This document shows positions 7,979 to 18,457 of a stretch of 42,965 nt of DNA, piece after piece. The stretch spans positions 1 through 42,965 of the forward strand of contig JAZUCU010000006.1 in NCBI GenBank assembly GCA_045639325.1, written 5' to 3'. The position numbers were made by a program, and so were the translations under genes. Source of the stretch: RGIG8244 sp045639325 (GTDB taxonomy: Bacteria; Verrucomicrobiota; Lentisphaeria; Victivallales; UBA1829). Positions within the stretch are counted from its first letter, which is position 1. Each line of letters opens with the position of its first letter. The notes under the pieces are model-generated. The model saw only the letters and a list, made by a program, of their open reading frames with translations. It searched no databases and had not been told where the DNA came from.

Positions 7979-10780
7979 TTAGCCGATCGGACGCCCGCCA
8001 GCATCGATCTTTTGTCCACAGTTTCCAGTCTTACCGGAATTTGCAGCACAAAGCATTAAGTTTTCCGGATCCCAGAAGGGTGCAGATACATAATTTCCTT
8101 TTTCCAGATATTCCACAACAGCACGCAGCATATACCTTGCTCCCGGATCCGAAATATCAAAATTCAAACCGGAAATCATCAAACGTCCTTTTCCAACAAT
8201 AAACTCAGAAAGCATGGATTTATGCTTTACCATTTTGAATGACGGGATCAACTCGAACAGCGGCTTGAATTCCGGCATGGAATCATCGTATAACAAAGAA
8301 CGACTGTTTCGCATCATGGGGAAAAACTGCCAGTCCAGAAAACCGGAATGGGGGAATTTTTCCCAAACAGGATGAGGATCAAACAACGCACCTGCATGTC
8401 CTAATGATCTGCCGGATGTATGAGATCGGAAGTTTTCCGGATTCGCTGTTCCCGGGAAATGATCTGTCAGCAAAACAGCACCACCATCTTTGAGGAATTC
8501 AACCGTATCCGCATCCAGAATATTCGTGATTCTTACATGCTCAGAAGTCGTAAATTCTTCAGCAGGAAACACCCAGAAATTCCAGAGGTTATCCCATATT
8601 TTATCGCCGGCATGCAACGTCACTTTCAAAACAGCAGAAATCCCTGTCTCGCATTCCGGCAAAATAAATTCTATGTGGCCAACGGTTGCGACTTTTCCCG
8701 GTTGAAACACCGGAGCCGCACATTTTCCGGATGCGATGATTTGATGCTTATCTGTTTCAAATATCCATTCCAGTTCCGCACCGGACAGAGGCTGTGCTTC
8801 AAAACAGGAAAATTCAATATCTTCGGAAAAGCGTGTTCCCGCCTGACGGTTTCGGAGATTCCCTGCAGAACAAAGCAGAACACTTTCTCCGCAGTAACGG
8901 CGCACGTCTGCGATTGACTCGCCGTATTTTTCCTCATAAAATTCATTAAAAATACCGCAAGGGTAACCAATCAAATGCCAATGGGTATCGATTCCGCCCA
9001 GATAATCAAATCCGGCAAGATTACGCAAACGCCGCATATTTTCAATAAGCTGTTTGCGACAGCTGCTTATAAATAAACAGTTTTTCTCGTAATAAGTCTT
9101 TGCGTTCTGATAAACCCCGTGTTTGGTCATGTGCTCCCGTGCAGCACGGAACAGATCGGTCCCTATAAACGTGTTTTCATAGCGGGATTCCAAGGAAAAA
9201 TCCAAATAACCGCCGAGGATTCCGGATTCATGATTCAGACAGGGACGTTCATAAACGGCATTGCGGGCTTCAATGATTTCTCTGCCGGGAAATTCATCAT
9301 GATTGTAACTGAATTCTCCGGCAAGATTACCAAAGCAATCTGCAAATTTTCTGACACGGTCAAGACGTTCCGGGTCATGGCGCAGAGGAGCTTCCACAAT
9401 CTTTCTTCCGGGAGTAAATTCATATTCGATTCCCCGCATCGCTTCCTGCGGATTGAAAAGCATCCCAGGAGCCATTTCATGCAGCATGGCAACCAATTTT
9501 TCCAACCGGATGATCGCAGTCTCATCAATGATCTTTTCATTGCCTTCGCAGAAAAGAACCGCAGATGGATGACGGCGAATTTGCCGGATAATTGCCGCTG
9601 CTTCTTCAAAATTCCATACCGACGGCAATTCCGTTTGAACAAGAAAACCAAGTTCATCACAGGCTTCATAAAAGGCATCCGGAGGACACCATGTATGACA
9701 GCGGATGAAGTTAAAACCTGCCGCACGAATCACACTCAAATCCCGTAAATACCGGGCTTTGTCACAATGGGGATTGGTGGTTTCCGCAAAATAACAGTGT
9801 TCTGTTACACCTCGGAAAAAGGTCGGAATTCCATTGACCAGCAATTCCATTCCACGCCGGGAGACCTCACATGCCCCCCACTTAAATTCGACATGATCTG
9901 TAATCGTTTCACCGGATTTGAGAGTCAGTTCAATATCGCACAATTCCGGATTCCGGTCACTCCATAAAACCGGCGGAACGGCAGAAATGAATTCCGCACA
10001 GCCTTCTATTTCGAATTCTCCGGAATCCACCGTTTTACCGGCATAGGACATCTTCCAGCTCAAAGACGCTTTTCCACCACGGGTTTCAACATGCCAATGA
10101 GGAACATTATCTATAAATGAGATAAAATAATCGCTCAACTCAGCCTGAGGAAAGAGTTTCAGAGTAACGCCGCAATTGATCCCACCCCGTTCCGATTGAT
10201 AACCTTGCGCTGCCAATCCGCGATGCTGGCCGGGACGGGTTCCGAATGGGATCCCATCGTGGCTTTTATCCACACGATGATAAGCACCGCCATCATCATG
10301 AACATTGCAAACAACAAGAATCAATTCATTTTCAACGCCGGTTTCAAGATACTTTTCCAATTGGTAAGTGCTTGCAGTGGAATAGCCGGCAGCCGTTCCG
10401 ACAAAAGCACCATTGCAATAAACAAAGCAATCCCACATTGCCGGTCCAACCGTAAGACTCGCACCTTTGAATGATTCCGTTATCGAAAAACGTTTCCGGT
10501 AAAATCCTGTTCCAATCAGAAAACTGCTGGATGCATGGGGTGTCAAAGAACGCCCCATGGGGAAATGCGGCTTGCGGTAATCAGGGTTGAATCGGGCTGT
10601 CAAACCGAAAAAATCCTCTTCATCAAAGAGTTCATAATGATCATCCCAATAACCCGGAATGACCATTTTCCCGGTAAACATTTCTGATGCTGGAAGTTCA
10701 GAAACCGATGATATGAATTTTTGTGGCGAATAGAAAAAATCCCATTCGCCATTCAGTGAGATATTGATAAAATCATTCAT
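7979..10780 (-). CDS. Glycoside hydrolase family 2 protein
   Basis: This 933-residue protein, from the ATG at 10780, is a GH2 enzyme. Residues 1-210 form the sugar-binding jelly roll (SLNGEWDFFY, GTGFYRKRF). An immunoglobulin-like domain follows, then the TIM barrel from about 300. The general acid is probably E415 in FCEGNEK (410-416) and the nucleophile E518 in CLNHESG (514-520). GFNFIRCHTWCPPDAFYEACDELG (356-379) is the usual GH2 substrate-site region. No signal peptide is seen, so it is probably cytoplasmic. A TTG codon at 10795 abuts the preceding stop, but the ATG 15 bases on is more likely. Being last of the LacI block and next to a GH36-like enzyme, it probably removes beta-linked galactose, mannose or glucuronic acid. 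Specificity cannot be read from the motifs. Confidence 0.9.
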   Translation of the reverse strand: MNDFINISLNGEWDFFYSPQKFISSVSELPASEMFTGKMVIPGYWDDHYELFDEEDFFGLTARFNPDYRKPHFPMGRSLTPHASSSFLIGTGFYRKRFSITESFKGASLTVGPAMWDCFVYCNGAFVGTAAGYSTASTYQLEKYLETGVENELILVVCNVHDDGGAYHRVDKSHDGIPFGTRPGQHRGLAAQGYQSERGGINCGVTLKLFPQAELSDYFISFIDNVPHWHVETRGGKASLSWKMSYAGKTVDSGEFEIEGCAEFISAVPPVLWSDRNPELCDIELTLKSGETITDHVEFKWGACEVSRRGMELLVNGIPTFFRGVTEHCYFAETTNPHCDKARYLRDLSVIRAAGFNFIRCHTWCPPDAFYEACDELGFLVQTELPSVWNFEEAAAIIRQIRRHPSAVLFCEGNEKIIDETAIIRLEKLVAMLHEMAPGMLFNPQEAMRGIEYEFTPGRKIVEAPLRHDPERLDRVRKFADCFGNLAGEFSYNHDEFPGREIIEARNAVYERPCLNHESGILGGYLDFSLESRYENTFIGTDLFRAAREHMTKHGVYQNAKTYYEKNCLFISSCRKQLIENMRRLRNLAGFDYLGGIDTHWHLIGYPCGIFNEFYEEKYGESIADVRRYCGESVLLCSAGNLRNRQAGTRFSEDIEFSCFEAQPLSGAELEWIFETDKHQIIASGKCAAPVFQPGKVATVGHIEFILPECETGISAVLKVTLHAGDKIWDNLWNFWVFPAEEFTTSEHVRITNILDADTVEFLKDGGAVLLTDHFPGTANPENFRSHTSGRSLGHAGALFDPHPVWEKFPHSGFLDWQFFPMMRNSRSLLYDDSMPEFKPLFELIPSFKMVKHKSMLSEFIVGKGRLMISGLNFDISDPGARYMLRAVVEYLEKGNYVSAPFWDPENLMLCAANSGKTGNCGQKIDAGGRPIG

Positions 10781-10795
10781 TTTTAGCGAATCCAA

Positions 10796-12679
10796 TTAAA
10801 ATTCCCAAAGTTTGCAACTGTGCGGCGGAAGAGAAATCTGCTCCGGACAAGGTTCAGTTGTTTCATTCCAAAAATCTCGGACAGAACGGATTCCGGGAGC
10901 CAGCAGAGACCAGTCTACCGGCAGATTCTGCTCTTCATCGGTCCAGTTAATAACAAGAACTCTTCCACCTTTCTGAAGTTTTTGAGTCCAGTAAACGGGT
11001 AATCCTCTTTCAAATAAATCCAGGGGACGTCCGCCGAATCCAGATTCAGCAGAGACGACTTTTCTTGCGAGGAAAAGTCCTTTTTCGTTCAACAACGGCA
11101 TATTGTCGGAAAGATTCACCGCACCGCCTGTCATCAGAACAAGAGAAAGTAAAACCAATTGTTCCTGGTACGTTGCATTGGAAAGAACATATTCAAATCC
11201 CTCATTATAAGGGGAATTCTTTCGACATTCCACATAACAGGCTTTCAAGCGCTGTAAATCCGGATCGTTGGTTGTTTCCGGATTTCTGCACACCGCAAAA
11301 TCCGGATCGTTATACCATAACCGCTTGTTTGCCCAAAACAAGCCGGCAACCGAAAGGGTATTGTGCTTGATACTGTCCCAACGGGAATGAATATCCCCAC
11401 CGGTACGAACCGTATTGACAAAACTGTTGCCATTAAAAAACGGATAATTACAGCCGAGCAGTTCCGCTCTGCCTGCCACACCGCGGCAAATAGACTCCAT
11501 AACCATCGGAAGAATTTTACAGCGGGGCACTGTCCGATCGTGGAATCGCTGCGCTTCCATTGTGGAGGCAAGAAAATCCAGTTTGAAATAGCGGTACCCC
11601 ATTCCGGCATAACGATCGAACAAATCCGTCAGGAACTTCTGACTTTTTTTGACCGTTGGATCAAGCAGGAATCCCTGCCGTTCCATGCAGCGATATGCCA
11701 AACAAGGCTGTCCACCTTCCGAACATGCCAGCATATCATAATCCCATTGGGCAATTCTGCTGTGAGGTTCCACGATAGTCGGAGCCAGCCACAAACCCGG
11801 TTCAAAACCAAGATTTTGAATCCGTTCTGCAAGTTTCTTCATTCCTTGAGGAAAATTGGGATTTGCATCCCATTCCCCATAGCAATACTGCCAGCCGTCA
11901 TCAATAATGATCCGTTTCACATATTTTTTCAAAACCGGATCTGCGGCAATAAACTCCGCATTCCGAATGACTTCGTCTTCCGTAATGGTCCAGCGGTAAT
12001 AATCCCATGAGTTCCAACCGTATGCCGGAGGTGCAGAAAAATCCCGTTTGATTCCGGCATTTTCTTCCGCATAGTGTTCCAGAATCTCCACACCGTTCCC
12101 GCACTGCAGTGTAACAACATCAAAATCAATATGTTTCGGTGCGTCATAATGCCGCAATTCAAAATCGACCCGCCAGCCGCGCATAAGTTTATTTTCAGCA
12201 TTTCCCCGGAAGTAGTTATCATACCGCTGCTCCAGGGGAGTTGTCATCATAACCGTTGATTTTCCGCAGGATAAGGCACTGTAATATCTTCCCTCGAATG
12301 ATCGTTCCGTATTGACCGGGAATTCCGCAGTAAGACATCGTCCCATCTTTTCCCCGCAGAAAAATGCATGGTCGATTTCACATTTCGGAATCACGAACGG
12401 AGAAAAAATCACACATTCCGGCAACGATCCTGTCAAATCGATAGAACTGTGAATCTTGATTCCATTCAAGAATGGTTCCAGATGAATATTCAATACACCG
12501 AAATCAACGGTTGCAGAAAAATGTTTTTCTCCACAATCTTTCCAAATCAACTCAATCTTTTTTCCTTCAACAAAAAGTTCCGGCTGACAGGTGGAATTTA
12601 ATTTCAACCACCCTATCTCAATCCCGTTGCAAGGACAACAAAGTGTTTCCATTTTATCAAAAAACTCCTTACTATTCAT
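10796..12679 (-). CDS. GH36-like alpha-galactosidase
   Basis: This 627-residue protein has the clan GH-D signatures: GWNSWD at 221-226, IIIDDGWQ at 257-264, FKLDF at 365-369 with D368 the expected nucleophile, and RTGGDIHSRWD at 425-435 with D435 the expected acid/base. An N-terminal beta-sandwich (1-210) precedes the barrel and a short beta domain closes the protein. This order fits GH36, although the protein is shorter than classic 700-residue members. No signal peptide is visible. Its start codon overlaps the previous gene's stop by four bases (ATGA), showing tight coupling within the block. The enzyme should hydrolyse alpha-galactosides or related alpha-linked sugars. GH27/GH31-like specificity cannot be fully excluded. 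Confidence 0.86.
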   Translation of the reverse strand: MNSKEFFDKMETLCCPCNGIEIGWLKLNSTCQPELFVEGKKIELIWKDCGEKHFSATVDFGVLNIHLEPFLNGIKIHSSIDLTGSLPECVIFSPFVIPKCEIDHAFFCGEKMGRCLTAEFPVNTERSFEGRYYSALSCGKSTVMMTTPLEQRYDNYFRGNAENKLMRGWRVDFELRHYDAPKHIDFDVVTLQCGNGVEILEHYAEENAGIKRDFSAPPAYGWNSWDYYRWTITEDEVIRNAEFIAADPVLKKYVKRIIIDDGWQYCYGEWDANPNFPQGMKKLAERIQNLGFEPGLWLAPTIVEPHSRIAQWDYDMLACSEGGQPCLAYRCMERQGFLLDPTVKKSQKFLTDLFDRYAGMGYRYFKLDFLASTMEAQRFHDRTVPRCKILPMVMESICRGVAGRAELLGCNYPFFNGNSFVNTVRTGGDIHSRWDSIKHNTLSVAGLFWANKRLWYNDPDFAVCRNPETTNDPDLQRLKACYVECRKNSPYNEGFEYVLSNATYQEQLVLLSLVLMTGGAVNLSDNMPLLNEKGLFLARKVVSAESGFGGRPLDLFERGLPVYWTQKLQKGGRVLVINWTDEEQNLPVDWSLLAPGIRSVRDFWNETTEPCPEQISLPPHSCKLWEF

Positions 12680-15222
12680 GATTCTACACGAATCAAGCCC
12701 ATATCTTTGGGATTATAAAATGACAGGCCCAAATGATTCAGCAAAGGCCCCTGCACAAAACCGGTCGGCCAGGACCAGAGTTGATTGTAATTTCCAATCT
12801 CGCGGCTCAGATTCATGCGAATATCAACCAGTTCGCCACCCGGAAGATCTGAGATGGGAAGGTCAATATCAAAAGACCATGAATTTTCCTCTGCAACAAC
12901 CTGAATTTTACAATGAGGCGGCTTGATATGAACACGCCCGCGTGAGTCGAAGTGTGCATGAATCGGAAAATCCTTACCATCATTATCGAACGCAAAGAAA
13001 AATTCATCAAGAAGTGAGTCTTTCCCTTCACAATCAACATGGATTTGAATAGATCCGTCAACAAGTTTTGCTGACCACTGGAAATTTTCCATTTTAACAA
13101 CTGTGCCGTTCAAAAGATAGGAAGCGTCTGTTCCGATATAGGAGAAATCGCCCTGCTCCAAACGGTCAAGCTCTGCAAATGTTTCAGAAAAATGTGTCAG
13201 ACCTTCCGAAATCGTTTTCTCACTGTATTTATATCCCTCCGCTTCCGGATTATATCCCAATGCCGGATCAAGCGGTATCAGCTCCAACATCCGCTTGCGT
13301 AAAACAATTTCGGCTTCCGCAATTTCACGCATCGCTTTGATATTGGCTTTTCTGTTCTCCTCCGAATGAAACACTTGATAGCGCAGCTGATAGAACTTCA
13401 TGATATGATAAGAGGTTCTGAACTGAATATCCAAGGCTTCCATCCGGATAATCTCCCGCTTCTGTTCTGCATTCAATGGATATGTTTCCGCAATATCCCG
13501 GAACGTTTCAAGCCCTTTGTGCCAGCCGGAAGAAAGACGCTCAAAAAGCGTCACAATCTCATCCAGAGAATGATTACTCAAACACTCGCAAACATTGTCA
13601 CCGCTGATCTCACGGTTGACCTGCCACGTTGACAAAAGAGTTTTATACTTCGGATATGGATAAAGAGGCCAGTTGACCCCATCAGCCACAGGACCATAAT
13701 ACTGAATCATGTTGGAATACGGATAATTTTCAGAATAGGAATCCGAAAGATATCTCCATCCTTTTACTACTTTCTCAGAAGGAATACCAGCCCACAACGT
13801 TTCTGCCAGTGAACAGAGAAAACTTTCTTCTGTTTCAACTGAAAAATCGGTAAAAGCTAAACGTCCGGCAGAGAAATTCATCATCCCGGGTGTCCCACCG
13901 GTTCCCCAAACCTGCATCACATCGGTTGTCCCGAGCTTCACCAATTTTTCATATTTGCGGTAAAGTAATCCCGGGACGGGGACGTATGGGATCGACCCGA
14001 CTTCATGAGAGGTTCCGACCATGATTTTAGCGGAACAGCGGCGTTTGTGTTTACTTGAGACTTCTGCAAACTTTTTGTAAGTAGCAGATGGTTCTGAAAT
14101 ACACTGCCAGTAATCACCAATCAAGCGCGGTTTTCCTAACTGGACAGGGGAACTACCGGATTCAGCATTATATTGAAAAACAACGCCTTCCGGAGACTTC
14201 TCAATCACTTCTTCATGAAAAGCTTTCCATTCGGTATCCCATGGCAGATAGAACCAGCAAATTAATTCTGCAGATGGATCCGCGGCTTGCATTCCGGAGT
14301 AAATTGCATGGATCTCTTTCGCAAAAACCTCACCGACGCTCAAATGACAACGTTCCTGACACATTTTTCCACCACTGCGCAGAACGTTGGGACAAATTGC
14401 GGCACCTTCGCCCTCAACGATCAGAAGAAAACCACCCAAGCCCGGAACACTGGAAAGTACCTGCTTGAATGAATCATGAAAATAATTCCAGCCGGAAAAA
14501 GCCGGACAGACATCGATCCGGTCAGAAACGGTTGGCCCTCTCATATCTTCATATTGCAGCAGAGGATCGCCGGGATACATACTTTCCGGCACGACAAAAT
14601 ACAAGAATACACGGATTCCGTAACGGCGGCACCGGTTCACGATTTCCTGCAGATTTGCATAACGCTTCTTCTTGGCATCCTCATCATCAGGATGCCACTT
14701 GGTCAGGGAGATTTTACTCAGCTTCAGGACTTTAACCCAAACGGCATTGATCCCTTCGGAAGCATAGCGATCAAGGAATTGTTCCGGATAGGCAATTGCA
14801 CCTTCCTCCAACTCTGTTCCAGCTTTACCGCAGAATTCTCTGCCGAACCGGTAACGGCCGATCCGGGTTCGTAAATTCGGAGTATACTTTTTTTCTTCTA
14901 CCGGAAAAGTATCCGGTGTTTTCTCCCGGAGGATCTCAGCGATTTTATAAATTCCACGCCGGATACCTTCCGTATCATTTGCGGAAATAACACAAACTCC
15001 GGGTGAAAGATTCAGAAAATATTCTTCATACTTTTCCGTGGAACGCTGTTTTGTCCAGAGTTTCATCGGCGGAGCTTTCAACCGATTGAGAAATGCGTAT
15101 GCACTCTCAAGCAAACCTTCGGGATCAGGAAACTCCGGAAAAATTTGGATTTTTCCAGGCAGTGTTTCGTTTCCTGCCAGGGGGATTTCCTGCCATGTAT
15201 GTAATTCTTGCTTTAAATTCAC
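12676..15222 (-). CDS. Large unassigned glycosidase-like protein
   Basis: This 848-residue protein has no signal peptide. Residues 60-105 (CVISANDTEGIRRGIYKIAEIL) look like the small alpha/beta domain that precedes the barrel in GH20, GH67 and related glycosidases. The following 350 residues read as a TIM barrel with strands such as INAVWVKVLKLS, IRVFLYFVVPES, GFLLIVEGEG and ELICWFYLPWD. The C-terminal 200 residues are first helical, then a beta-sandwich possibly related to carbohydrate-binding modules. Acidic residues after the barrel strands are candidates for catalysis, but I cannot assign a CAZy family. The gene lies between the small exported protein and the GH36 gene, overlapping the latter by four bases. 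It probably cleaves or binds part of the same glycan. Confidence 0.8.
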   Translation of the reverse strand: MNLKQELHTWQEIPLAGNETLPGKIQIFPEFPDPEGLLESAYAFLNRLKAPPMKLWTKQRSTEKYEEYFLNLSPGVCVISANDTEGIRRGIYKIAEILREKTPDTFPVEEKKYTPNLRTRIGRYRFGREFCGKAGTELEEGAIAYPEQFLDRYASEGINAVWVKVLKLSKISLTKWHPDDEDAKKKRYANLQEIVNRCRRYGIRVFLYFVVPESMYPGDPLLQYEDMRGPTVSDRIDVCPAFSGWNYFHDSFKQVLSSVPGLGGFLLIVEGEGAAICPNVLRSGGKMCQERCHLSVGEVFAKEIHAIYSGMQAADPSAELICWFYLPWDTEWKAFHEEVIEKSPEGVVFQYNAESGSSPVQLGKPRLIGDYWQCISEPSATYKKFAEVSSKHKRRCSAKIMVGTSHEVGSIPYVPVPGLLYRKYEKLVKLGTTDVMQVWGTGGTPGMMNFSAGRLAFTDFSVETEESFLCSLAETLWAGIPSEKVVKGWRYLSDSYSENYPYSNMIQYYGPVADGVNWPLYPYPKYKTLLSTWQVNREISGDNVCECLSNHSLDEIVTLFERLSSGWHKGLETFRDIAETYPLNAEQKREIIRMEALDIQFRTSYHIMKFYQLRYQVFHSEENRKANIKAMREIAEAEIVLRKRMLELIPLDPALGYNPEAEGYKYSEKTISEGLTHFSETFAELDRLEQGDFSYIGTDASYLLNGTVVKMENFQWSAKLVDGSIQIHVDCEGKDSLLDEFFFAFDNDGKDFPIHAHFDSRGRVHIKPPHCKIQVVAEENSWSFDIDLPISDLPGGELVDIRMNLSREIGNYNQLWSWPTGFVQGPLLNHLGLSFYNPKDMGLIRVES

Positions 15223-15239
15223 GGGAACGAACCTTCTGC

Positions 15240-16025
15240 TTACAGTTCCTCGATTTTGATATTACGGAGTTCCGTCACAGAATCCGCTTTTCCAGTCACG
15301 CGGATAATAATTCTCACGCTCTGTGTGCCCGGCCAAAGTTTATGACCAACGACAGGTTTTCCGGGCATGACTTGTCCATTCAAAACTCCTGCTCGGTTAA
15401 TCCACTTGTCTTGCACTTTTGCTGCACCGGCATTCCAAATAAAGGTCGCTCCATTAACATGTTCCCGGACTTTTGTTCCTTCTGCGATGTTCTTCTTCAA
15501 TGGCTGAGCCAAAGTTATTTCCCAAACATCACCGTTCTGTTTTACACCGTCCTTTGCGATTGCAAGCACAGAAAAGTTGGGCAGATCAGAAAAATCGTCC
15601 TTGACATTGAACGCAACATAGCAACTTCTCTGTTTCCATTTCGAAGCATCTTTGACTTTCAGCAGTTTTGTACCGCGTCTGGCTGCTGCAACCACTTCTG
15701 TTCCGGTGTTTGCGACAGGATTCACATAGATCGGGAAAAGTACCTTCTTTTTACTGTTCAACGGGGCATAACCGAGCCATACTTGAACCGGAGAACCGGA
15801 ACGGAGACGGAACTGTCCGGAAAGTTTATATTTTTTGGCAGGATCAAGTTTGAAATCTTTTGCCGTAAAGAAATCACCGGATCCGTTTACAAGAAGCAAT
15901 TCACTTTCCTGCGTAATCTTTTTTGTTTTTTCAAAATCTGCCGGGGTGGCAACTTTGAAAATCTCTGCAGCGGAAAGAGTTCCGATGCACAGAGCGGCTG
16001 AGAGAATCATAATTTTCTTATTCAT
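15240..16025 (-). CDS. Small exported protein, probably beta-sandwich
   Basis: This 261-residue protein begins with a typical signal peptide (MNKKIMILSAALCIGTLSAAEI), with probable cleavage near residue 19-20. The mature part is strand-rich with regularly spaced aromatic residues (KYKLSGQFRLRSGSPVQVWLGYAPL). This resembles a jelly-roll carbohydrate-binding module, though no family can be named. It sits 18 bases downstream of the exported DUF4838 gene and 17 bases upstream of the hydrolase-like gene, so it is almost certainly in the same transcript. A role in glycan binding on the cell surface or in the periplasm is inferred from context only. Confidence 0.75.
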   Translation of the reverse strand: MNKKIMILSAALCIGTLSAAEIFKVATPADFEKTKKITQESELLLVNGSGDFFTAKDFKLDPAKKYKLSGQFRLRSGSPVQVWLGYAPLNSKKKVLFPIYVNPVANTGTEVVAAARRGTKLLKVKDASKWKQRSCYVAFNVKDDFSDLPNFSVLAIAKDGVKQNGDVWEITLAQPLKKNIAEGTKVREHVNGATFIWNAGAAKVQDKWINRAGVLNGQVMPGKPVVGHKLWPGTQSVRIIIRVTGKADSVTELRNIKIEEL

Positions 16026-16043
16026 TGTCTAATTTCCTTATAG

Positions 16044-18443
16044 TTAATCGTTGGTTTTTCTAACAAATACGATGCGATCGCAAGCCACGGAATTTTTCTC
16101 CTTTGAACCCGGATAATACTTCGGTCCGGTAAATTTCAAAGAAATGTAAATCGTAACAGTATCATCGGTTCCGGGCATCCAGACTTCTCCGGGAAAAATC
16201 CGGAAAAGGTGCTTATAGCCTTCGAAATGTATCCGCATTTCATAACTTGGAGTAATGGAAGTTTCACCAATATTGTAGAAACAATATTTCCCTTCCATAC
16301 CGGCTTTCGGATTATGAATCTCTGCGATGTCTTCCCAAAGTGGTTTAACCTCATCATATTCCAAAATCTGAAGCGGCAACCCCTGTACGGTATCGTCATT
16401 GACCATCGCATAGCCCCAGGCGGCATCATTGTCTTTGACCTGAACCGTTTTTCTCATTGATTCAGGATAGAATTCAAAAATGCGAGCCGGATCAATTTTT
16501 CCAAAAATCTCCTTCGGCAAGCTCTTCGGTTCTGAACCTTCCTGAACAATCATTTTATTCACAAGCCGTTCGTACGCTTTCTTGTCATTTTCTGCATGTT
16601 TTTTGATTGCAGCAATATCTGTAGAATAGAAAGAATCAACCGTTTTCCAGCCGGTCGTTTTGATCCGATTTCCCAATTCTACAACCGTTGTTTGATATGC
16701 AGGGGCATCTTTCTTAATATACCGGTAAAAACGAAGTGTCATAATATCCAATGAAAGACGGACTCTCCGGACGGAAAAATTCTTTTGCGGATCATTGGCT
16801 GTCAGTTTTTCCATTTGATCGAAATATTCCTGCCACCGGACAATTTCTTTGCTTCGGATAAAAGATTTCCACACACCGGGAACCGCATTCCATTTGACAA
16901 AAACATTTGTTTCACGGGCAACTTTTTCCTGTTCATTCAAAAATTTTCTCATGAACGGAGCAGCTGCACCATACTCAAATTTCAAAAAATCATCAATCAG
17001 AAAGTCAATATTCAGTTCCGGATTCCGCATCAGACGGGCGAACAGATAAGATTGCAATTCCGAAAAACCAACCATCGGAGCCAATCCAATCTGATTGGAA
17101 TAGAGTGTCCCCGTAATACCGGCTTTGTGTGCCAGAACAAGATCGTTTGCACAACGGTAAATATTGCCGAACATCGGGGAGGAAATCACGCCAAATGTCC
17201 AGGGATTGACATAATACCAAAGCCAGACATTTTTGCAGATTTTTTTCCATTCCAACATATTCTGATAGGTCTTGACATTCTCGGCAGCATCCCATCCTTT
17301 GCTCATATTATCATCAATCGGACAAAAACAAAGAATGACATTATCCGGGAACTTCAATCCAACAGGCGGAATTTCTGTCTGTTCTTTCCGATAAGCATAG
17401 GTGAAAATCCTGACTTCAGGAAAATCTTTTGCAGCGGCTTCAGCCAGCTCTTTGATAAAGAGGAATAACGGAGCACCATTTGCTTTGTATTTTTTGACTG
17501 CAGCCTGACATTCTTTGCAATAGCAAAGTTGTCCGGGGAAGTCAAACGCCGTAACAGAAAAAACATTCTTATCCGGTGTACTTCTTATATGAGTGTAAAA
17601 ATTCTTTTTGAATTCTGCCCGCAATGCCGGATTACTGAAACAAAGCTGACGGACAAAACGCTGTCCTTTCTGATTCATGGAAAAATAATCCGGGTTTGTC
17701 TTGAAATATCCTATTTTCCGGAATGCAGAAATGCGGGATTTTCCAGGAACATCAGGGATGTAATCAAAAAAAGTATGATCTGCAGGACTGGCACGGCGGA
17801 TATCTTCCACATTATGCCCTGCCAACAAACCACTTGAATTTAACTTAATTGCATTTTTGTTCATCCCGGGCAATGGGTAAAGGCGCGGCTTGACATTAAA
17901 TCCATTCCGATAAAGAAAGTAATGCCCTTCCGGACGATAGAAGAAATAATCCGGACACATGGAACGAAAAGAAATCGCATAACTTTTTTTGCGGTCGAGA
18001 TCACCCAGTTTGAAATTTTTCAAATCCGGCACTTTTTTTCCACCGCGGGCATCATACCAGATATATCCGCAATCCGTTTCCAGAAAATCATGTACGGCAT
18101 GATGGATTCCAGATTCTCCACCGCCGGAAAGCACAAGGTTTTTCCCCTCCGTCCGGATGGAAAATTCGCCTTTCTGCAGCTTCGGATTTTTTTCACTTAA
18201 AAGAATCTGATTGCCAGTACGCTGATTGGATTCCACAATCTGAAAGGTTGCGCCGGAAGCCTGTTCCAGATGAATTTTCAGCTCATGAGCCGCATATTTC
18301 AAATTATCCGATGCCTTTACCGGAAGGACAATCTGATAACTTGTTTTTCCATGTTCGACCAATTGCAAACCGGCAAACAACACACTGCCGCTGAGCAGAA
18401 ATGCTCCGGCAAAAGTCCACATTTTCACTTTACGAAACAACAT
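16044..18443 (-). CDS. Exported DUF4838 protein
   Basis: This is a 799-residue protein from the ATG at 18443, which has a good AAGGG ribosome binding site. An upstream in-frame start at 18500 would overlap the pseudopilin gene and bury the signal peptide, so it is rejected. The signal peptide is about residues 1-25 (FAGAFLLSGSVLFAG). Residues 30-120 form a GH20/GH67-type N-terminal domain (KYAAHELKIHLEQASG). The DUF4838 barrel follows, with the hallmark CxCxxC (CYCKEC) near 306-311 and IFTYAYRKE and NVWLWYYVNPW strands. The C-terminus is a beta domain. DUF4838 proteins are distant relatives of alpha-glucuronidases and occur in glycan-use loci, but their activity is not established. It is directly preceded by a pseudopilin gene. 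Confidence 0.88.
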   Translation of the reverse strand: MLFRKVKMWTFAGAFLLSGSVLFAGLQLVEHGKTSYQIVLPVKASDNLKYAAHELKIHLEQASGATFQIVESNQRTGNQILLSEKNPKLQKGEFSIRTEGKNLVLSGGGESGIHHAVHDFLETDCGYIWYDARGGKKVPDLKNFKLGDLDRKKSYAISFRSMCPDYFFYRPEGHYFLYRNGFNVKPRLYPLPGMNKNAIKLNSSGLLAGHNVEDIRRASPADHTFFDYIPDVPGKSRISAFRKIGYFKTNPDYFSMNQKGQRFVRQLCFSNPALRAEFKKNFYTHIRSTPDKNVFSVTAFDFPGQLCYCKECQAAVKKYKANGAPLFLFIKELAEAAAKDFPEVRIFTYAYRKEQTEIPPVGLKFPDNVILCFCPIDDNMSKGWDAAENVKTYQNMLEWKKICKNVWLWYYVNPWTFGVISSPMFGNIYRCANDLVLAHKAGITGTLYSNQIGLAPMVGFSELQSYLFARLMRNPELNIDFLIDDFLKFEYGAAAPFMRKFLNEQEKVARETNVFVKWNAVPGVWKSFIRSKEIVRWQEYFDQMEKLTANDPQKNFSVRRVRLSLDIMTLRFYRYIKKDAPAYQTTVVELGNRIKTTGWKTVDSFYSTDIAAIKKHAENDKKAYERLVNKMIVQEGSEPKSLPKEIFGKIDPARIFEFYPESMRKTVQVKDNDAAWGYAMVNDDTVQGLPLQILEYDEVKPLWEDIAEIHNPKAGMEGKYCFYNIGETSITPSYEMRIHFEGYKHLFRIFPGEVWMPGTDDTVTIYISLKFTGPKYYPGSKEKNSVACDRIVFVRKTND

Positions 18444-18457
18444 ACTCACCCTTGAAA

